Shown in pieces: positions 16,833-28,319 of a stretch of DNA of 64,000 bases. Each line of letters opens with the position of its first letter. The stretch's first letter is position 1. Source of the stretch: Ruminococcus sp. (lineage in GTDB: Bacteria > Bacillota > Clostridia > Oscillospirales > Ruminococcaceae). The stretch covers positions 1 to 64,000 of the forward strand of contig JAFXSC010000022.1 in assembly GCA_017525915.1 (NCBI GenBank), written 5' to 3'. The position numbers and the translations under genes were made by a program. The notes under the pieces are model-generated. The model was not told the DNA's origin. It did no database searches and saw only the letters and a list, made by a program, of their open reading frames with translations.

Positions 16833-17667
16833 AGTATTCTCCCTCAAATGTATATTCCGCAGGACCTGTCATATAGATGTGTCCGTCCGATTCTTTCCAT
16901 TCAATCACAAGCTCACCGCCGAGCAGCTCAACTCTCACGGGCTTGCGCGGACAAATGCCGTTCAGACAAGCCGCCGCGACAGTCGCACAGGTGCCGGTTC
17001 CGCAGGCGAGAGTTTCGCCGGTTCCGCGCTCCCACACACGCATTTTAAGGTGGTCAGGAGCTATTATCTCTGCAAACTCGATGTTTGCGCGGCGCGGGAA
17101 GTGCTCGTCACACTCGAAGACTTTACCGTATTTTTCGACCTCAAATCTGCTGACGTCCTCGCTGATGAATGTGACGGCGTGGGGGTTGCCCATTGATACG
17201 CAGGTGAAGCGGAACTCCCTGCCGTAAGCCGTGAGCGAGAGGTCGGTGACGGGTGAAGTCTCCGCGATAACCGGAACTTCCGCCGCTTCAGTGACAGGAG
17301 CTCCCATATCAACGGTAAGTGTGCGGGCGATGTCGTTTTCATCAGTGTGGACTTCGATGATTTTAATGCCTGCCAGTGTGTCCACAGTTACAACAGGCTT
17401 GTGGATTATGCCCTTGTCGTAGACGTATTTAGCAACGCAGCGTATGGCGTTGCCGCACATCTCTGACTCGCTGCCGTCGGGATTGAACATACGCATACGG
17501 CAGTCTGCTTTATCGCTCGGAAGGATCAGTACGAGCCCGTCCGAACCAACGCCGAAATGGCGGTCACTGACCGCCTTGGCAAGCTGCTCGGGAGAGCTTA
17601 CGCTCTCCTCGAAACAGTTGATATATACATAGTCGTTTCCGCAGCCATGCATTTTGGTGAATTTCAT
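16819..17667 (-). CDS. dapF: Diaminopimelate epimerase
   Basis: 282 residues, the standard length. DapF turns LL-DAP into meso-DAP without a cofactor, using two cysteines. Both are seen: SEMCGNAIRC (about 71) and LACGTGTCATVAA (about 220). The N-terminal KMHGCGNDYVYI is also diagnostic. It follows glnN by five bases and overlaps dapL, so pyrG, glnN, dapF and dapL form a tight leftward operon. Confidence 0.95.
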   Translation of the reverse strand: MKFTKMHGCGNDYVYINCFEESVSSPEQLAKAVSDRHFGVGSDGLVLILPSDKADCRMRMFNPDGSESEMCGNAIRCVAKYVYDKGIIHKPVVTVDTLAGIKIIEVHTDENDIARTLTVDMGAPVTEAAEVPVIAETSPVTDLSLTAYGREFRFTCVSMGNPHAVTFISEDVSRFEVEKYGKVFECDEHFPRRANIEFAEIIAPDHLKMRVWERGTGETLACGTGTCATVAAACLNGICPRKPVRVELLGGELVIEWKESDGHIYMTGPAEYTFEGEYYGKV

Positions 17668-17672
17668 TTATA

Positions 17673-19760
17673 TCACACTCCGAAAAGAAGTTTGTCGTAT
17701 GTCGGGAAGGGATAGTAGTCCTCGGCTGTCATCGTTTCAGCCTTGTCGGCAGCCGTACGGAGCTTATCCATTGCAGGTATCATCTTGTCGCGGACGAACT
17801 CGGACTCCTTTTTGATATCGCCGATAGTCTTAAGCTTTGCAACTGTATCTTCAAGCTTTGAAGCAGCCTCGTCCATTGCGTCAACGAGAACTGACAGTTC
17901 CTCGACGAGCTTGGTCTCATACTTGCAGGCGACCTTTGACACGCTCTTCTTTACCGCAACTGCGGAAGCTGTATCAGCGGCGAACTTTGCAACAGCAGGG
18001 ATTATCTCCTTGCGAGCCATATCTACCATTGTCTGAGCTTCGATGTTTACGGACTTGACGTAGTTTTCGAGCATGATGTCGCAGCGTGAGAATATCTCAG
18101 CCTCGGTGAAGATACCGTGAGATGTGAGCATCTCAACGTTCTTCTTGTCGCATATCTTAGGCATACAGTCGGCAGTTGTGCGGAGGTTGGAAAGTCCGCG
18201 CTTCTCGGCTTCCTTTACCCATGAATCGTCGTAGCCGTTGCCGTTGAAGATTATGCGCTTGTGCTCCTTGATAGTTTTCTTGATGAGGTCATGGAGAGCC
18301 TTGTTGAAGTCCTTGGCACCTTCGAGTTTGTCGGCAAACTGCTTCAATACCTCGGCAACTGCACCATTGAGGTGAATGTTAGCGCAGGAGATACTGTTCG
18401 ACGAGCCGAGCATACGGAACTCGAACTTGTTGCCGGTGAATGCGAAAGGAGATGTACGGTTTCTGTCGGTGGTATCCTTGCTGAACTGCGGAAGAACATC
18501 AACACCCAGCTTCATTTTCTCCTTTGCAGTGCCGCCGTAGGGCTTGTCGTTCTCGATAGCTTCGAGTATAGCTGTGAGCTCGTCACCGAGGAAGATAGAG
18601 ATTATAGCAGGAGGAGCTTCGTTTGCTCCGAGACGGTGGTCGTTGCCGGCAGTTGCTACTGAAAGTCTCAGCAGATCCTGATAATCGTCAACAGCCTTGA
18701 TAACAGCTGCAAGGAAGAGCAGGAACTGAGCGTTCTCATAGGGAGTTTCACCGGGAGAGAGGAGGTTCACGCCTGTATCAGTGGAAATGGACCAGTTGTT
18801 GTGCTTGCCGGAGCCGTTTACGCCCTCGAACGGCTTTTCGTGGAGCAGGCAGACAAGACCGTGGCGCTCTGCTACTTTTTTCATAACTTCCATTGTGAGC
18901 TGGTTGTGGTCAGCGGCAATGTTCGTGGTCTTGTAGATAGGTGCAAGCTCGTGCTGAGCGGGAGCAACCTCGTTGTGCTTTGTCTTGGCGAGGATACCGA
19001 GCTTCCAGAGCTCCTTGTCGAGGTCAGCCATGTATTCTGCAACTCTTGTCTTGATAGAGCCGAAGTAGTGATCTTCCATTTCCTGACCCTTGGGAGGCAT
19101 TGCGCCGAACAGTGTACGACCGGTCATGATGAGGTCTTTTCTCTTCTTGTACATCTCGCGGTCAACGAGGAAGTATTCCTGCTCAGGGCCAACAGATGTG
19201 CGGACGCTTCTGACATTCTCGTTGCCGAACAGCTTCAGCACGCGGAGTGCCTGCTTGTTGAGAGCTTCCATTGAGCGGAGGAGCGGTACCTTCTTGTCAA
19301 GAGCCTCGCCTGTGTAGGAGCAGAACGCTGTCGGGATGTAGAGCGTACCGTCCTTGATGAATGCGTAGGAAGTCGGGTCCCAAGCCGTATAGCCGCGGGC
19401 CTCGAATGTTGCACGAAGTCCGCCGGAGGGGAACGATGAAGCGTCAGGCTCACCCTTGACGAGTTCCTTGCCCGAGAACTCCATGATAACTCTGCCGTCG
19501 GGAGCAGGAGTGATGAAGCTGTCGTGCTTTTCTGCGGTTACGCCTGTCATAGGCTGGAACCAGTGGGTGTAGTGGGTCGCGCCTTTTTCGATAGCCCAGT
19601 CCTTCATAGCGGCAGCTACGACGTTTGCTACTGAAATATCGAGGGGAGTGCCTCTGTCGATAGTCCTTTTAAGGGACTTGTAAACCTTCTCGGAGAGGGT
19701 AGCCTTCATTACTCTCTCATCGAATACCATTGAACCAAAATACTCTGTTACCTTTTCCAT
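17673..19760 (-). CDS. glnN: Glutamine synthetase type III
   Basis: 695 residues, within the usual size of the large GSIII class common in Bacteroidetes and Ruminococcus. It makes glutamine from glutamate, ammonium and ATP as a dodecamer. Recognisable pieces are [45 protein letters not shown] and [16 protein letters not shown]. The C-terminal helical extension (about 570-690) is the GSIII C-terminal domain. It sits 15 bases after pyrG. Nothing is visible for separate regulation, so it probably rides on the upstream amt/pyrG transcript. Confidence 0.95.
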   Translation of the reverse strand: MEKVTEYFGSMVFDERVMKATLSEKVYKSLKRTIDRGTPLDISVANVVAAAMKDWAIEKGATHYTHWFQPMTGVTAEKHDSFITPAPDGRVIMEFSGKELVKGEPDASSFPSGGLRATFEARGYTAWDPTSYAFIKDGTLYIPTAFCSYTGEALDKKVPLLRSMEALNKQALRVLKLFGNENVRSVRTSVGPEQEYFLVDREMYKKRKDLIMTGRTLFGAMPPKGQEMEDHYFGSIKTRVAEYMADLDKELWKLGILAKTKHNEVAPAQHELAPIYKTTNIAADHNQLTMEVMKKVAERHGLVCLLHEKPFEGVNGSGKHNNWSISTDTGVNLLSPGETPYENAQFLLFLAAVIKAVDDYQDLLRLSVATAGNDHRLGANEAPPAIISIFLGDELTAILEAIENDKPYGGTAKEKMKLGVDVLPQFSKDTTDRNRTSPFAFTGNKFEFRMLGSSNSISCANIHLNGAVAEVLKQFADKLEGAKDFNKALHDLIKKTIKEHKRIIFNGNGYDDSWVKEAEKRGLSNLRTTADCMPKICDKKNVEMLTSHGIFTEAEIFSRCDIMLENYVKSVNIEAQTMVDMARKEIIPAVAKFAADTASAVAVKKSVSKVACKYETKLVEELSVLVDAMDEAASKLEDTVAKLKTIGDIKKESEFVRDKMIPAMDKLRTAADKAETMTAEDYYPFPTYDKLLFGV

Positions 19761-19775
19761 TTTTATTTCCTCCGT

Positions 19776-21398
<1,623 letters not shown>

Positions 21399-21405
21399 TT
21401 ATGAG

Positions 21406-21471
21406 AAAGGCGTTCCGCAGACAGGTGGAGATATTTCCGTTTTTTAAGTGGAAGTGCCTGCGGAAGCCTTT
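21406..21471 (-). other. Long-stem hairpin between amt and pyrG
   Basis: 21406-21420 pairs with 21458-21471 (14 base pairs with one bulge) around a 37-base loop. On the minus strand the stem ends in GCCTTTCTCAT, a poor T-run. It may partly terminate amt transcription or set expression of the downstream pyrG-glnN genes. Confidence 0.5.
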
Positions 21472-21477
21472 ATCAGC

Positions 21478-23286
21478 TTAAGCTTTTTCCCATTCCGCGG
21501 AATCGTGGAGAGCGTTGTAGCCTTCCTCGCCGGTACGGATCTTGATTACGTTCTCGATGTCGTAAATGAACATCTTGCCGTCACCGTAGTTTCCGGTGTA
21601 GAGGGCAGCCTTTGCTGCTGCAACTACCTTGTCAACGGGAACTGCACATACAGCGATCTCAGCTTTTACCTTTGGCAGCAGGTTCATCTCAACAGTAGTA
21701 CCACGATAGTAGTTTACCTGTCCGTTCTGCATTCCGCAGCCGAGAACGTTCGTGACTGTGATACCCTTTACGTCGATAGCCTCCATAGCCTCAATGAACT
21801 GCTGGAGCTTCTGCTGTTTGAAGATAACTACGATATTTGTGAGCTTCTGTCTGCCGTCCGGTGAAGGAACGGAGTAGTTCTCAACTTCAACTGCCTTGTC
21901 AACAGGAACTGCCGGTGCAGCGGGCTTTTCAACCTTCTTGACGCTCTTTGCATCGTCCTTTGTATAGCCGTAAACTGAAGCGTCGTTCATTGAAGGTGCA
22001 AAGTCAGCGTAAGAGGAAATAAGACCGTGCTCAGTAACATCAAGACCGATGATCTCTTCCTGCTCGGAAGCGCGGAGACCGACAGTGTGCTTGATTACGA
22101 GGAATACGATAGCCATTGAAACTGCTGTGAATGCTGCGATAGCTGCGAAGCCGCCGAGCTGTCTGCCGAGAAGTCCGAAGCCGCCGCCGTAGAATACGCC
22201 TGCGAGCTCGTTGCCGTCCTGATCAGCGAGTGCGTAGCCGGGAACGTCAGGATTTGCGAAGAGACCGACTGCGATAGTGCCCCAGATACCGTTCATCATA
22301 TGAACTGCAACCGCACCGACAGGATCATCGATGTGGAGCTTGTAATCGAGGAACCAAACGCCGAAGCAAACAAGCAGACCGGAAACGATACCGATGATAG
22401 AAGCGCCGAGACAGTCTGTAACATCACAGGGAGCTGTGATACCGACGAGTCCAGCAAGTGAAGCGTTAAGACACATTGAAACGTCGGGCTTGCCGTATTT
22501 TACCCATGTGAATATCATGCAGGTAACTGTTGCGATTGCGGGAGCAACTGTTGTTGTGAGGAATACAGAACCGAGCTGGTCGATAGAAGTACAAGCGGCA
22601 CCGTTGAAGCCGTACCAGCCGAACCAGAGGATGAAGCAGCCGAGAGCACCGATTGTAAGGTTGTGACCGGGGATAGCGTTTACCTTGATCTCGCCGTCCT
22701 TAGTCTTTGAGAATTTACCGATTCTCGGTCCGAGGATAGCTGCGCCTACGAGGGCTGCGATACCGCCGACCATGTGGATATGTGCCGAACCTGCGAAATC
22801 GTGGAAGCCCCATTCGCTCAGCCAGCCGCCACCCCAGCCCCAGTGGGCTTCTATCGGGTAAACGACTGCGCTGATTACAGCGGAGTAAACACAGTATGAA
22901 AGGAACTTTGTACGCTCAGCCATTGCACCGGAAACGATAGTAGCTGTCGTAGCACAGAATACAAGGTTGAATACGAAGTTTGACCAGTCGAATGAGCCGT
23001 AGGAAGTGAAGATATCAAATCCGGGCTTACCGATGATGCCGACTGCGTCCTCACCGAAGAGGAGACCGAAGCCTATGAGTATGAAAACAACTGTACCGAT
23101 ACAGAAGTCCATAAGGTTTTTCATAATGATATTGCCGGCGTTCTTGGCACGGGTGAAGCCTGTCTCCACCATTGCGAAGCCTGCCTGCATAAAGAATACG
23201 AGTGCAGCGCCTATTAAGAACCATACTCCGAAAATCGTTTTGTCAGTGTTTTCGGCAGCTTGTTGAAGAATTGTCTGAGAGTCCAT
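21478..23286 (-). CDS. amt: Ammonium transporter fused to a PII signalling domain
   Basis: 602 residues. Residues 1 to about 435 are an Amt/Mep/Rh channel with eleven membrane segments and the signatures DFAGSAHIHMVGG and GALGCFILWFGWYGFNG. After a linker (about 440-475) a complete PII (GlnB/GlnK) domain fills about 478-602. Its T-loop region is GQVNYYRGTTVEMNLLPK, its B-loop TGNYGDGKMFIYDI, and it ends KIRTGEEGYNAL. PII normally plugs Amt reversibly in response to 2-oxoglutarate and ATP/ADP; here the plug is covalently attached. It has its own promoter (23485-23513) and two terminator-like hairpins in the leader, and it diverges from gltB. Confidence 0.95.
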   Translation of the reverse strand: MDSQTILQQAAENTDKTIFGVWFLIGAALVFFMQAGFAMVETGFTRAKNAGNIIMKNLMDFCIGTVVFILIGFGLLFGEDAVGIIGKPGFDIFTSYGSFDWSNFVFNLVFCATTATIVSGAMAERTKFLSYCVYSAVISAVVYPIEAHWGWGGGWLSEWGFHDFAGSAHIHMVGGIAALVGAAILGPRIGKFSKTKDGEIKVNAIPGHNLTIGALGCFILWFGWYGFNGAACTSIDQLGSVFLTTTVAPAIATVTCMIFTWVKYGKPDVSMCLNASLAGLVGITAPCDVTDCLGASIIGIVSGLLVCFGVWFLDYKLHIDDPVGAVAVHMMNGIWGTIAVGLFANPDVPGYALADQDGNELAGVFYGGGFGLLGRQLGGFAAIAAFTAVSMAIVFLVIKHTVGLRASEQEEIIGLDVTEHGLISSYADFAPSMNDASVYGYTKDDAKSVKKVEKPAAPAVPVDKAVEVENYSVPSPDGRQKLTNIVVIFKQQKLQQFIEAMEAIDVKGITVTNVLGCGMQNGQVNYYRGTTVEMNLLPKVKAEIAVCAVPVDKVVAAAKAALYTGNYGDGKMFIYDIENVIKIRTGEEGYNALHDSAEWEKA

Positions 23287-23367
23287 AAAAATACCTCCTG
23301 AATAATATTACAGCATTTTTATACCGCTTCCTCAAACGCCATTGTTGTGAGACTGAGTATAAATTCA

Positions 23368-23406
23368 AAAGGGTGCATGATGCCTTGAAGCATCATACAC
23401 CCCTTT
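23368..23406 (-). promoter_or_regulatory. Second leader hairpin of amt (terminator-like)
   Basis: 13 base pairs with one mismatch (23371-23383 with 23390-23402), loop UUCAAG on the RNA, plus an A/T extension to 23368 and 23406. On the minus strand it is followed by TTTTGAATTT. It lies between the amt promoter and the amt ATG, so it would fold in the leader RNA. Confidence 0.6.
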
Positions 23407-23430
23407 GTGTATGGAATTAGCGCTTAAACC

Positions 23431-23465
23431 AAAAAAGAGAGCTACGGATATCTTATCCGCAGCTC
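23431..23465 (-). terminator. Promoter-proximal terminator in the amt leader
   Basis: A 12-base stem with one mismatch (23439-23450 with 23454-23465) is followed on the minus strand by TTTTTT (23436-23431). It begins only about 13 bases after the predicted transcription start, so full-length amt mRNA needs read-through or antitermination. Confidence 0.75.
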
Positions 23466-23484
23466 CCTTGCTGTTTACAATGCC

Positions 23485-23513
23485 ATTATAGCTCATGGCG
23501 AATGATTTGTCAA
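23485..23513 (-). promoter_or_regulatory. Consensus promoter of amt
   Basis: TTGACA (23513-23508), 17 bases, TATAAT (23490-23485) on the minus strand. An inverted repeat GCCAT..ATGGC (23482-23499) overlaps the -10 and might be an operator. Confidence 0.9.
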
Positions 23514-23614
23514 TAGCTTTTTTGAAATTTGACGTTTCGCATATTTTTTGATTTGTGTTAGCGAATAATAACTGTGCATTTTTTACGAAAGCGCAGAAAT
23601 GCCCGATTTTCCTA

Positions 23615-23643
23615 TTGACATTTCCGCTTTAACGTGGTAAGAT
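23615..23643 (+). promoter_or_regulatory. Promoter of gltB
   Basis: TTGACA (23615-23620), 17 bases, TAAGAT (23638-23643). It is divergent from the amt promoter, with about 100 bases between the two -35 boxes. Confidence 0.85.
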
Positions 23644-23648
23644 GTTTT

Positions 23649-23701
23649 CAGTAACAAGGACGTTCGTACAGGCTTACTGTCTGTATGGACGTCCTTTTTT
23701 T
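23649..23701 (+). terminator. Attenuator-like terminator in the gltB leader
   Basis: AAGGACG (23656-23662) pairs with CGTCCTT (23690-23696), continued after an internal loop by TACAG/CTGTA (23667-23671 with 23681-23685), then a T-run (23695-23701). It lies right after the transcription start and about 70 bases before the start codon. CAGTAA (23649-23654) can instead pair with TTACTG (23674-23679), and this cannot coexist with the full terminator: a possible antiterminator. Confidence 0.75.
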
Positions 23702-23758
23702 GAACGTCAATAAAATTTGACATTCAATATTATACGATGCGGATCAATGGCGCTCCGC
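23702..23758 (+). promoter_or_regulatory. Two small hexaloop hairpins before gltB
   Basis: Hairpin one (23702-23725) has an eight-pair stem with one mismatch and hexaloop UAAAAU. Hairpin two (23739-23758) has stem GCGGA/UCCGC, a U-C mismatch, a closing C-G pair and hexaloop AAUGGC (23746-23751). Paired hexaloop hairpins are what ANTAR proteins bind. Loop two fits the A1/G4 rule; loop one does not. The second hairpin ends three bases before the GGAAAGG ribosome site. Confidence 0.5.
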
Positions 23759-23771
23759 ACCGGAAAGGCAA

Positions 23772-26700
23772 GTGAATGATATGGACAATTTCAGAACAGA
23801 AGCTCCTTACCAGCAGCAGGGACTTTACAGTCCGCGCTTCGAGCATGACAACTGCGGTATCGGAGCAGTAGTGAACATCAATGGCGAACAGTCACGGTAT
23901 GTTGTGGAAAATGCTCTCACTATCGTTGAAAAGCTGGAACACCGTGCAGGCAAGGACGCTGAGGGCAAGACCGGCGACGGTGTTGGAATACTTGTACAAA
24001 TGCCGTACAGCTTCTTTATAAATGAGGCTAAGAAGCTCGGTGCAGAGCTTGGCGGGAACGGCGATTTCGGCGTTGGAATGTTCTTCCTCCCGCAGAGTGA
24101 GCTGAGACGTGACCGCGCAAAGAAGCTCTTTGAAAAGATCATAGACAACAACGGCATGGAGTTCATATGCTGGCGTGAAGTTCCGACTTCCGCTTCTATA
24201 TTAGGTCACAAGGCTCTTGACAGTATGCCGTGTATCATGCAGGCTTTCGTAAAGCGTCCCGACAGCTGCAAAAAGGGACTTGACTTCGACCGCAGGCTCT
24301 TTATTGCAAGACGCGAATTCGAGCAGTCCAACGAGGACACATACGTCTGCTCACTGTCGAGCCGTACTATTGTATATAAGGGAATGTTCCTCGTTGACGA
24401 GCTGAGAAGGTTTTATACAGACCTCCAGAGCGAGGACTTCACATCGGCTATCGCAATGGTACACTCCCGTTTCTCAACAAATACAAATCCGAGCTGGCAG
24501 AAGGCTCACCCCAACCGCTTCATCGTTCACAACGGCGAAATAAACACTATCACAGGCAACGCTGACAAGATGCTTGCCCGTGAGGAGACAATGGCGTGTG
24601 AGACACTCAGCGCCGATATGCACAGGATACTTCCGGCTATAAACATAAACGGTTCGGACTCCGCAAGACTTGACAACGCTCTTGAATTCATGGTGATGTC
24701 CGGAATGCCGCTGCCGCTTGCAGTTATGATAACGATTCCCGAGCCTTGGAAGAACGACAAGACCATCTCCAAGGCAAAGTACGATTTCTACCAGTATTAC
24801 GCCACTATGATGGAGCCGTGGGACGGTCCTGCGTCCATACTTTTCTCCGACGGTGACGTAATGGGAGCAGTCCTCGACAGAAACGGTCTCCGTCCGTCAA
24901 GATATTGTATAACCAATGACGGTTTCCTCATTCTTTCTTCCGAGACAGGCTGTATCGATATCGCACCTGAGAAGATAGTGAAGAAGGACCGTCTCCGTCC
25001 CGGAAAAATGCTCCTTGCGGATACAAAGCAGGGACGCATCATAGAGGACGACGAGATAAAGAATACCTACGCTTCACGCCAGCCCTACGGCGAGTGGCTT
25101 GACGCTAATCTTGTACGTCTTCACGACCTGCATATCCCGAACAAGGGGGTACAGACCTACTCTAAGGACGAGCTTGCGAAGCTCCACAAGGCATTCGGCT
25201 ATTCGTATGAGGATATCCGCACATCTGTACTGCCAATGGCTGAAAAAGGCGCCGAGCCTATCGCTTCTATGGGAAGTGATATTCCGCTTCCGCCTCTGGA
25301 CAAGCAGTCTCCGCCGCTTTTCAACTACTTCCGTCAGCTGTTCGCACAGGTAACAAATCCGCCGTTTGATGCTATCCGTGAGGAAGTCGTTACCGATACC
25401 AGCGTCTATATCGGCAAGGACGGCAATATCCTTGAGGAGCGCCCCGAGAACTGCCACGTCCTCAAAATTGAGAATCCTATCCTCACCGAGACGGATATGC
25501 TCAAGATAAAGAGCCTTCACTCCGACGGACTGAAAAGCGCTGTTATCCCGATAACCTATTACATCGGTACCTCACTTGACAAGGCAATAGAGCGCCTTTT
25601 CATTGACGCTGACAAGGCTTACCGTGACGGTGCTTCTATTCTCATTCTCTCCGACCGCGGCGTGGACGAATACCACTGTCCGATACCATCTCTCCTTGCA
25701 GTTGCAGCTCTCCAGCAGCACCTTGTTTCCACGAAAAAGCGCACGGCTGTTGCGATGATACTTGAATCCGCAGAGCCCAGAGAGGTTCACCATTTTGCAG
25801 CACTTCTCGGCTACGGTGCGTGTGCTGTGAATCCATATCTCGCACATGAGACTATCCGTTCACTTATCGAGGACGGCTCTCTTGACAAGGACTTCTATGC
25901 CGCCGAGGACGACTACAACAGTGCTATACTCCACGGCATCGTAAAGATAGCTTCTAAAATGGGTATATCCACTATCCAGTCCTATCAGGGCAGCAAGCTC
26001 TTTGAAGCTGTTGGCATTTCTCAGGAGCTTATCGACCGCTATTTTGCAGGTACTGTCAGCCGTATCGGCGGCATAGGACTTGCTGATATAAGCCGCCGCA
26101 CTGAGGCTCTCCATACAGCAGCATACGATCCGCTTGGACTTCATGTTGGCAGCGACGTCAAGAGCGCAGGCAGCCACAAGCTTCGCAGCGGAAAGAGCGA
26201 ACATCTCTACACTCCCGAGACGATACATCTGCTCCAGCAGGCAGCGTGGACGGGCAGCTACGATACATTCAAGAAGTATTCCGAAGCTCTTAACCGTGAA
26301 GACAATGAGCTGACGCTGAGAAGTCTCCTTGACTTCAATTTCGACAGTGCCGCTGAGATACCGCTCGATGAAGTAGAGTCCGTCGAGAGCATCTGCAAGC
26401 GTTTCAAGACAGGCGCTATGTCCTACGGTTCCATTTCGCAGGAAGCACATGAGTGCATGGCAATGGCTATGAACAGCATCGGCGGCAAGTCCAACAGCGG
26501 CGAGGGCGGAGAAAGTCCCGAGCGTCTGAAATCCGACAAGTGCTCGGCTATCAAGCAGGTGGCTTCCGGACGCTTCGGCGTTACATCGGAATACCTCGTT
26601 TCCGCACAGGAGATTCAGATAAAAATGGCACAGGGCGCTAAGCCAGGCGAGGGCGGACATCTTCCCTCGGGCAAGGTTTATCCGTGGATAGCAAAGACCC

Positions 26701-28316
26701 GTCATTCAACGGCAGGCGTGGGACTTATCTCGCCTCCGCCTCACCATGACATATACTCTATCGAGGACCTCGCACAGCTCATATACGACCTCAAAAACGC
26801 CAACGACAAGGCGCGCATCTCCGTCAAGCTCGTATCAGAAGCAGGCGTTGGGACTGTTGCGGCAGGCGTTGCAAAGGCAGGCGCACAGGTAATACTTATC
26901 TCCGGTTATGACGGAGGTACAGGTGCCGCTCCCAAGAGCTCGATATACAATGCAGGACTTCCATGGGAGCTCGGACTTGCCGAAGCTCACCAGACGCTCA
27001 TGCTCAATGGTCTCCGTTCGCGTGTACGCATAGAAACGGACGGCAAGCTCATGACAGGCCGTGACGTACTTGTTGCCGCACTTCTCGGCGCAGAGGAATT
27101 CGGCTTCGCAACAGCTCCGCTGGTAACAATGGGCTGCGTGATGATGAGAGTGTGCAACCTTGACACCTGCCCTATGGGTATCGCAACGCAGAACCCCGAG
27201 TTGAGAAAGCGTTTTCGCGGCAAGCCGGAATATATCGTGAACTTCATGCACTTCATCGCGCAGGAGCTCCGTGAGTACATGGCAAAGCTTGGCATACGCA
27301 CGGTTGACGAACTTGTCGGACGCACAGACCTCCTCCGTATCAGGGACAGCGCCGCAGAAAAGAACATCGACTTCACGAAAATTCTCGCAAACAGCACAGC
27401 CGGCGGCAAAAAGCACTTCGATGCAGACGATATTTACGATTTTGCACTTGACAGCACCATAGACCGCCGTGTTATAATAAAGAAGCTGGGAAGTGCGCTG
27501 AAAAACGGTACTCCCAAGGCTATTTCCATTGACGTTGTGAACACCGACCGTTCCGTGGGAACTCTCACAGGTGCGGAGATAACCCGTATCCACGGCGAAA
27601 ACGTACTTGCTGACGACACATTCACTGTTAAATGTACAGGCAGCGGCGGACAGTCCTTCGGTGCGTTCATACCCAAGGGACTTACGCTTGAACTTGTCGG
27701 TGACAGCAACGACTACTTCGGCAAGGGACTTTCGGGCGGCAGACTCGTCCTCAGTCCGCCGGCAGCTTCCACCTTCAGGGCTGACGAGAATATCATCGTC
27801 GGAAACGTTGCGCTCTACGGTGCAACATCGGGCAAGGCATTCATCAACGGCGTTGCAGGCGAGCGCTTCTGCGTAAGAAATTCCGGTGCAACAGCGGTCT
27901 GCGAGGGCGTGGGCGACCACGGCTGCGAGTACATGACCGGCGGACGTGCTGTTATCCTCGGACGCACAGGCAAGAACTTTGCTGCAGGTATGTCCGGCGG
28001 CATTGCCTATGTACTTGACGAGGAGCACGACCTCTACACAAGGCTCAACAAGGCTCTTGTTTCACTTGAAACAGTCACCGAGGAAGATGATATCGCCGAG
28101 CTGAAAGCCATCATCACCGAGCACGCAGAGGCTACCGGCTCAGAAAAGGCAAAACAGATTCTTGCGGACTTTGAGCGCTATCTGCCGTGCTTCAAGAAGG
28201 TAATACCTCACGATTACGCGAAGATACAGAAGACAGTTACCGCACTCGAAAAGAACGGTGTGAGCAGCGAACAGGCTATGATAGAAGCCTTCGAGCTCAT
28301 CAGAAAGGAGGCGTGA
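23772..28316 (+). CDS. gltB: Glutamate synthase large subunit
   Basis: About 1514 residues, full length. It transfers the amide of glutamine to 2-oxoglutarate, giving two glutamates. The N-terminal class II glutaminase begins after a propeptide at Cys28 (HDNCGIGAVVN). The FMN/2-oxoglutarate domain holds GGKSNSGEGGESPER and KPGEGGHLPSGKV. The 3Fe-4S cysteines are in RVCNLDTCPMGIAT. A C-terminal beta-helix closes it (FGAFIPKG, GAFIN-like repeats, GVGDHGCEYMTGG). The start is uncertain: GGAAAGG (23762-23768) is 3 bases from the GTG used here and 12 from an ATG at 23781. gltD follows after three bases. Confidence 0.95.
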   Translation: MNDMDNFRTEAPYQQQGLYSPRFEHDNCGIGAVVNINGEQSRYVVENALTIVEKLEHRAGKDAEGKTGDGVGILVQMPYSFFINEAKKLGAELGGNGDFGVGMFFLPQSELRRDRAKKLFEKIIDNNGMEFICWREVPTSASILGHKALDSMPCIMQAFVKRPDSCKKGLDFDRRLFIARREFEQSNEDTYVCSLSSRTIVYKGMFLVDELRRFYTDLQSEDFTSAIAMVHSRFSTNTNPSWQKAHPNRFIVHNGEINTITGNADKMLAREETMACETLSADMHRILPAININGSDSARLDNALEFMVMSGMPLPLAVMITIPEPWKNDKTISKAKYDFYQYYATMMEPWDGPASILFSDGDVMGAVLDRNGLRPSRYCITNDGFLILSSETGCIDIAPEKIVKKDRLRPGKMLLADTKQGRIIEDDEIKNTYASRQPYGEWLDANLVRLHDLHIPNKGVQTYSKDELAKLHKAFGYSYEDIRTSVLPMAEKGAEPIASMGSDIPLPPLDKQSPPLFNYFRQLFAQVTNPPFDAIREEVVTDTSVYIGKDGNILEERPENCHVLKIENPILTETDMLKIKSLHSDGLKSAVIPITYYIGTSLDKAIERLFIDADKAYRDGASILILSDRGVDEYHCPIPSLLAVAALQQHLVSTKKRTAVAMILESAEPREVHHFAALLGYGACAVNPYLAHETIRSLIEDGSLDKDFYAAEDDYNSAILHGIVKIASKMGISTIQSYQGSKLFEAVGISQELIDRYFAGTVSRIGGIGLADISRRTEALHTAAYDPLGLHVGSDVKSAGSHKLRSGKSEHLYTPETIHLLQQAAWTGSYDTFKKYSEALNREDNELTLRSLLDFNFDSAAEIPLDEVESVESICKRFKTGAMSYGSISQEAHECMAMAMNSIGGKSNSGEGGESPERLKSDKCSAIKQVASGRFGVTSEYLVSAQEIQIKMAQGAKPGEGGHLPSGKVYPWIAKTRHSTAGVGLISPPPHHDIYSIEDLAQLIYDLKNANDKARISVKLVSEAGVGTVAAGVAKAGAQVILISGYDGGTGAAPKSSIYNAGLPWELGLAEAHQTLMLNGLRSRVRIETDGKLMTGRDVLVAALLGAEEFGFATAPLVTMGCVMMRVCNLDTCPMGIATQNPELRKRFRGKPEYIVNFMHFIAQELREYMAKLGIRTVDELVGRTDLLRIRDSAAEKNIDFTKILANSTAGGKKHFDADDIYDFALDSTIDRRVIIKKLGSALKNGTPKAISIDVVNTDRSVGTLTGAEITRIHGENVLADDTFTVKCTGSGGQSFGAFIPKGLTLELVGDSNDYFGKGLSGGRLVLSPPAASTFRADENIIVGNVALYGATSGKAFINGVAGERFCVRNSGATAVCEGVGDHGCEYMTGGRAVILGRTGKNFAAGMSGGIAYVLDEEHDLYTRLNKALVSLETVTEEDDIAELKAIITEHAEATGSEKAKQILADFERYLPCFKKVIPHDYAKIQKTVTALEKNGVSSEQAMIEAFELIRKEA

Positions 28317-28319
28317 GCC

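Noticed and set aside
23739-23758. The gltB hairpin as part of a known glutamine riboswitch (glnA or downstream-peptide motif)
   Set aside because: The conserved cores of those RNAs are not seen; only a small hexaloop hairpin is present.
26835-28028. A 397-codon minus-strand frame opposite gltB
   Set aside because: It is a Cys/Ala/Ser-rich shadow of the strongly conserved GOGAT sequence.
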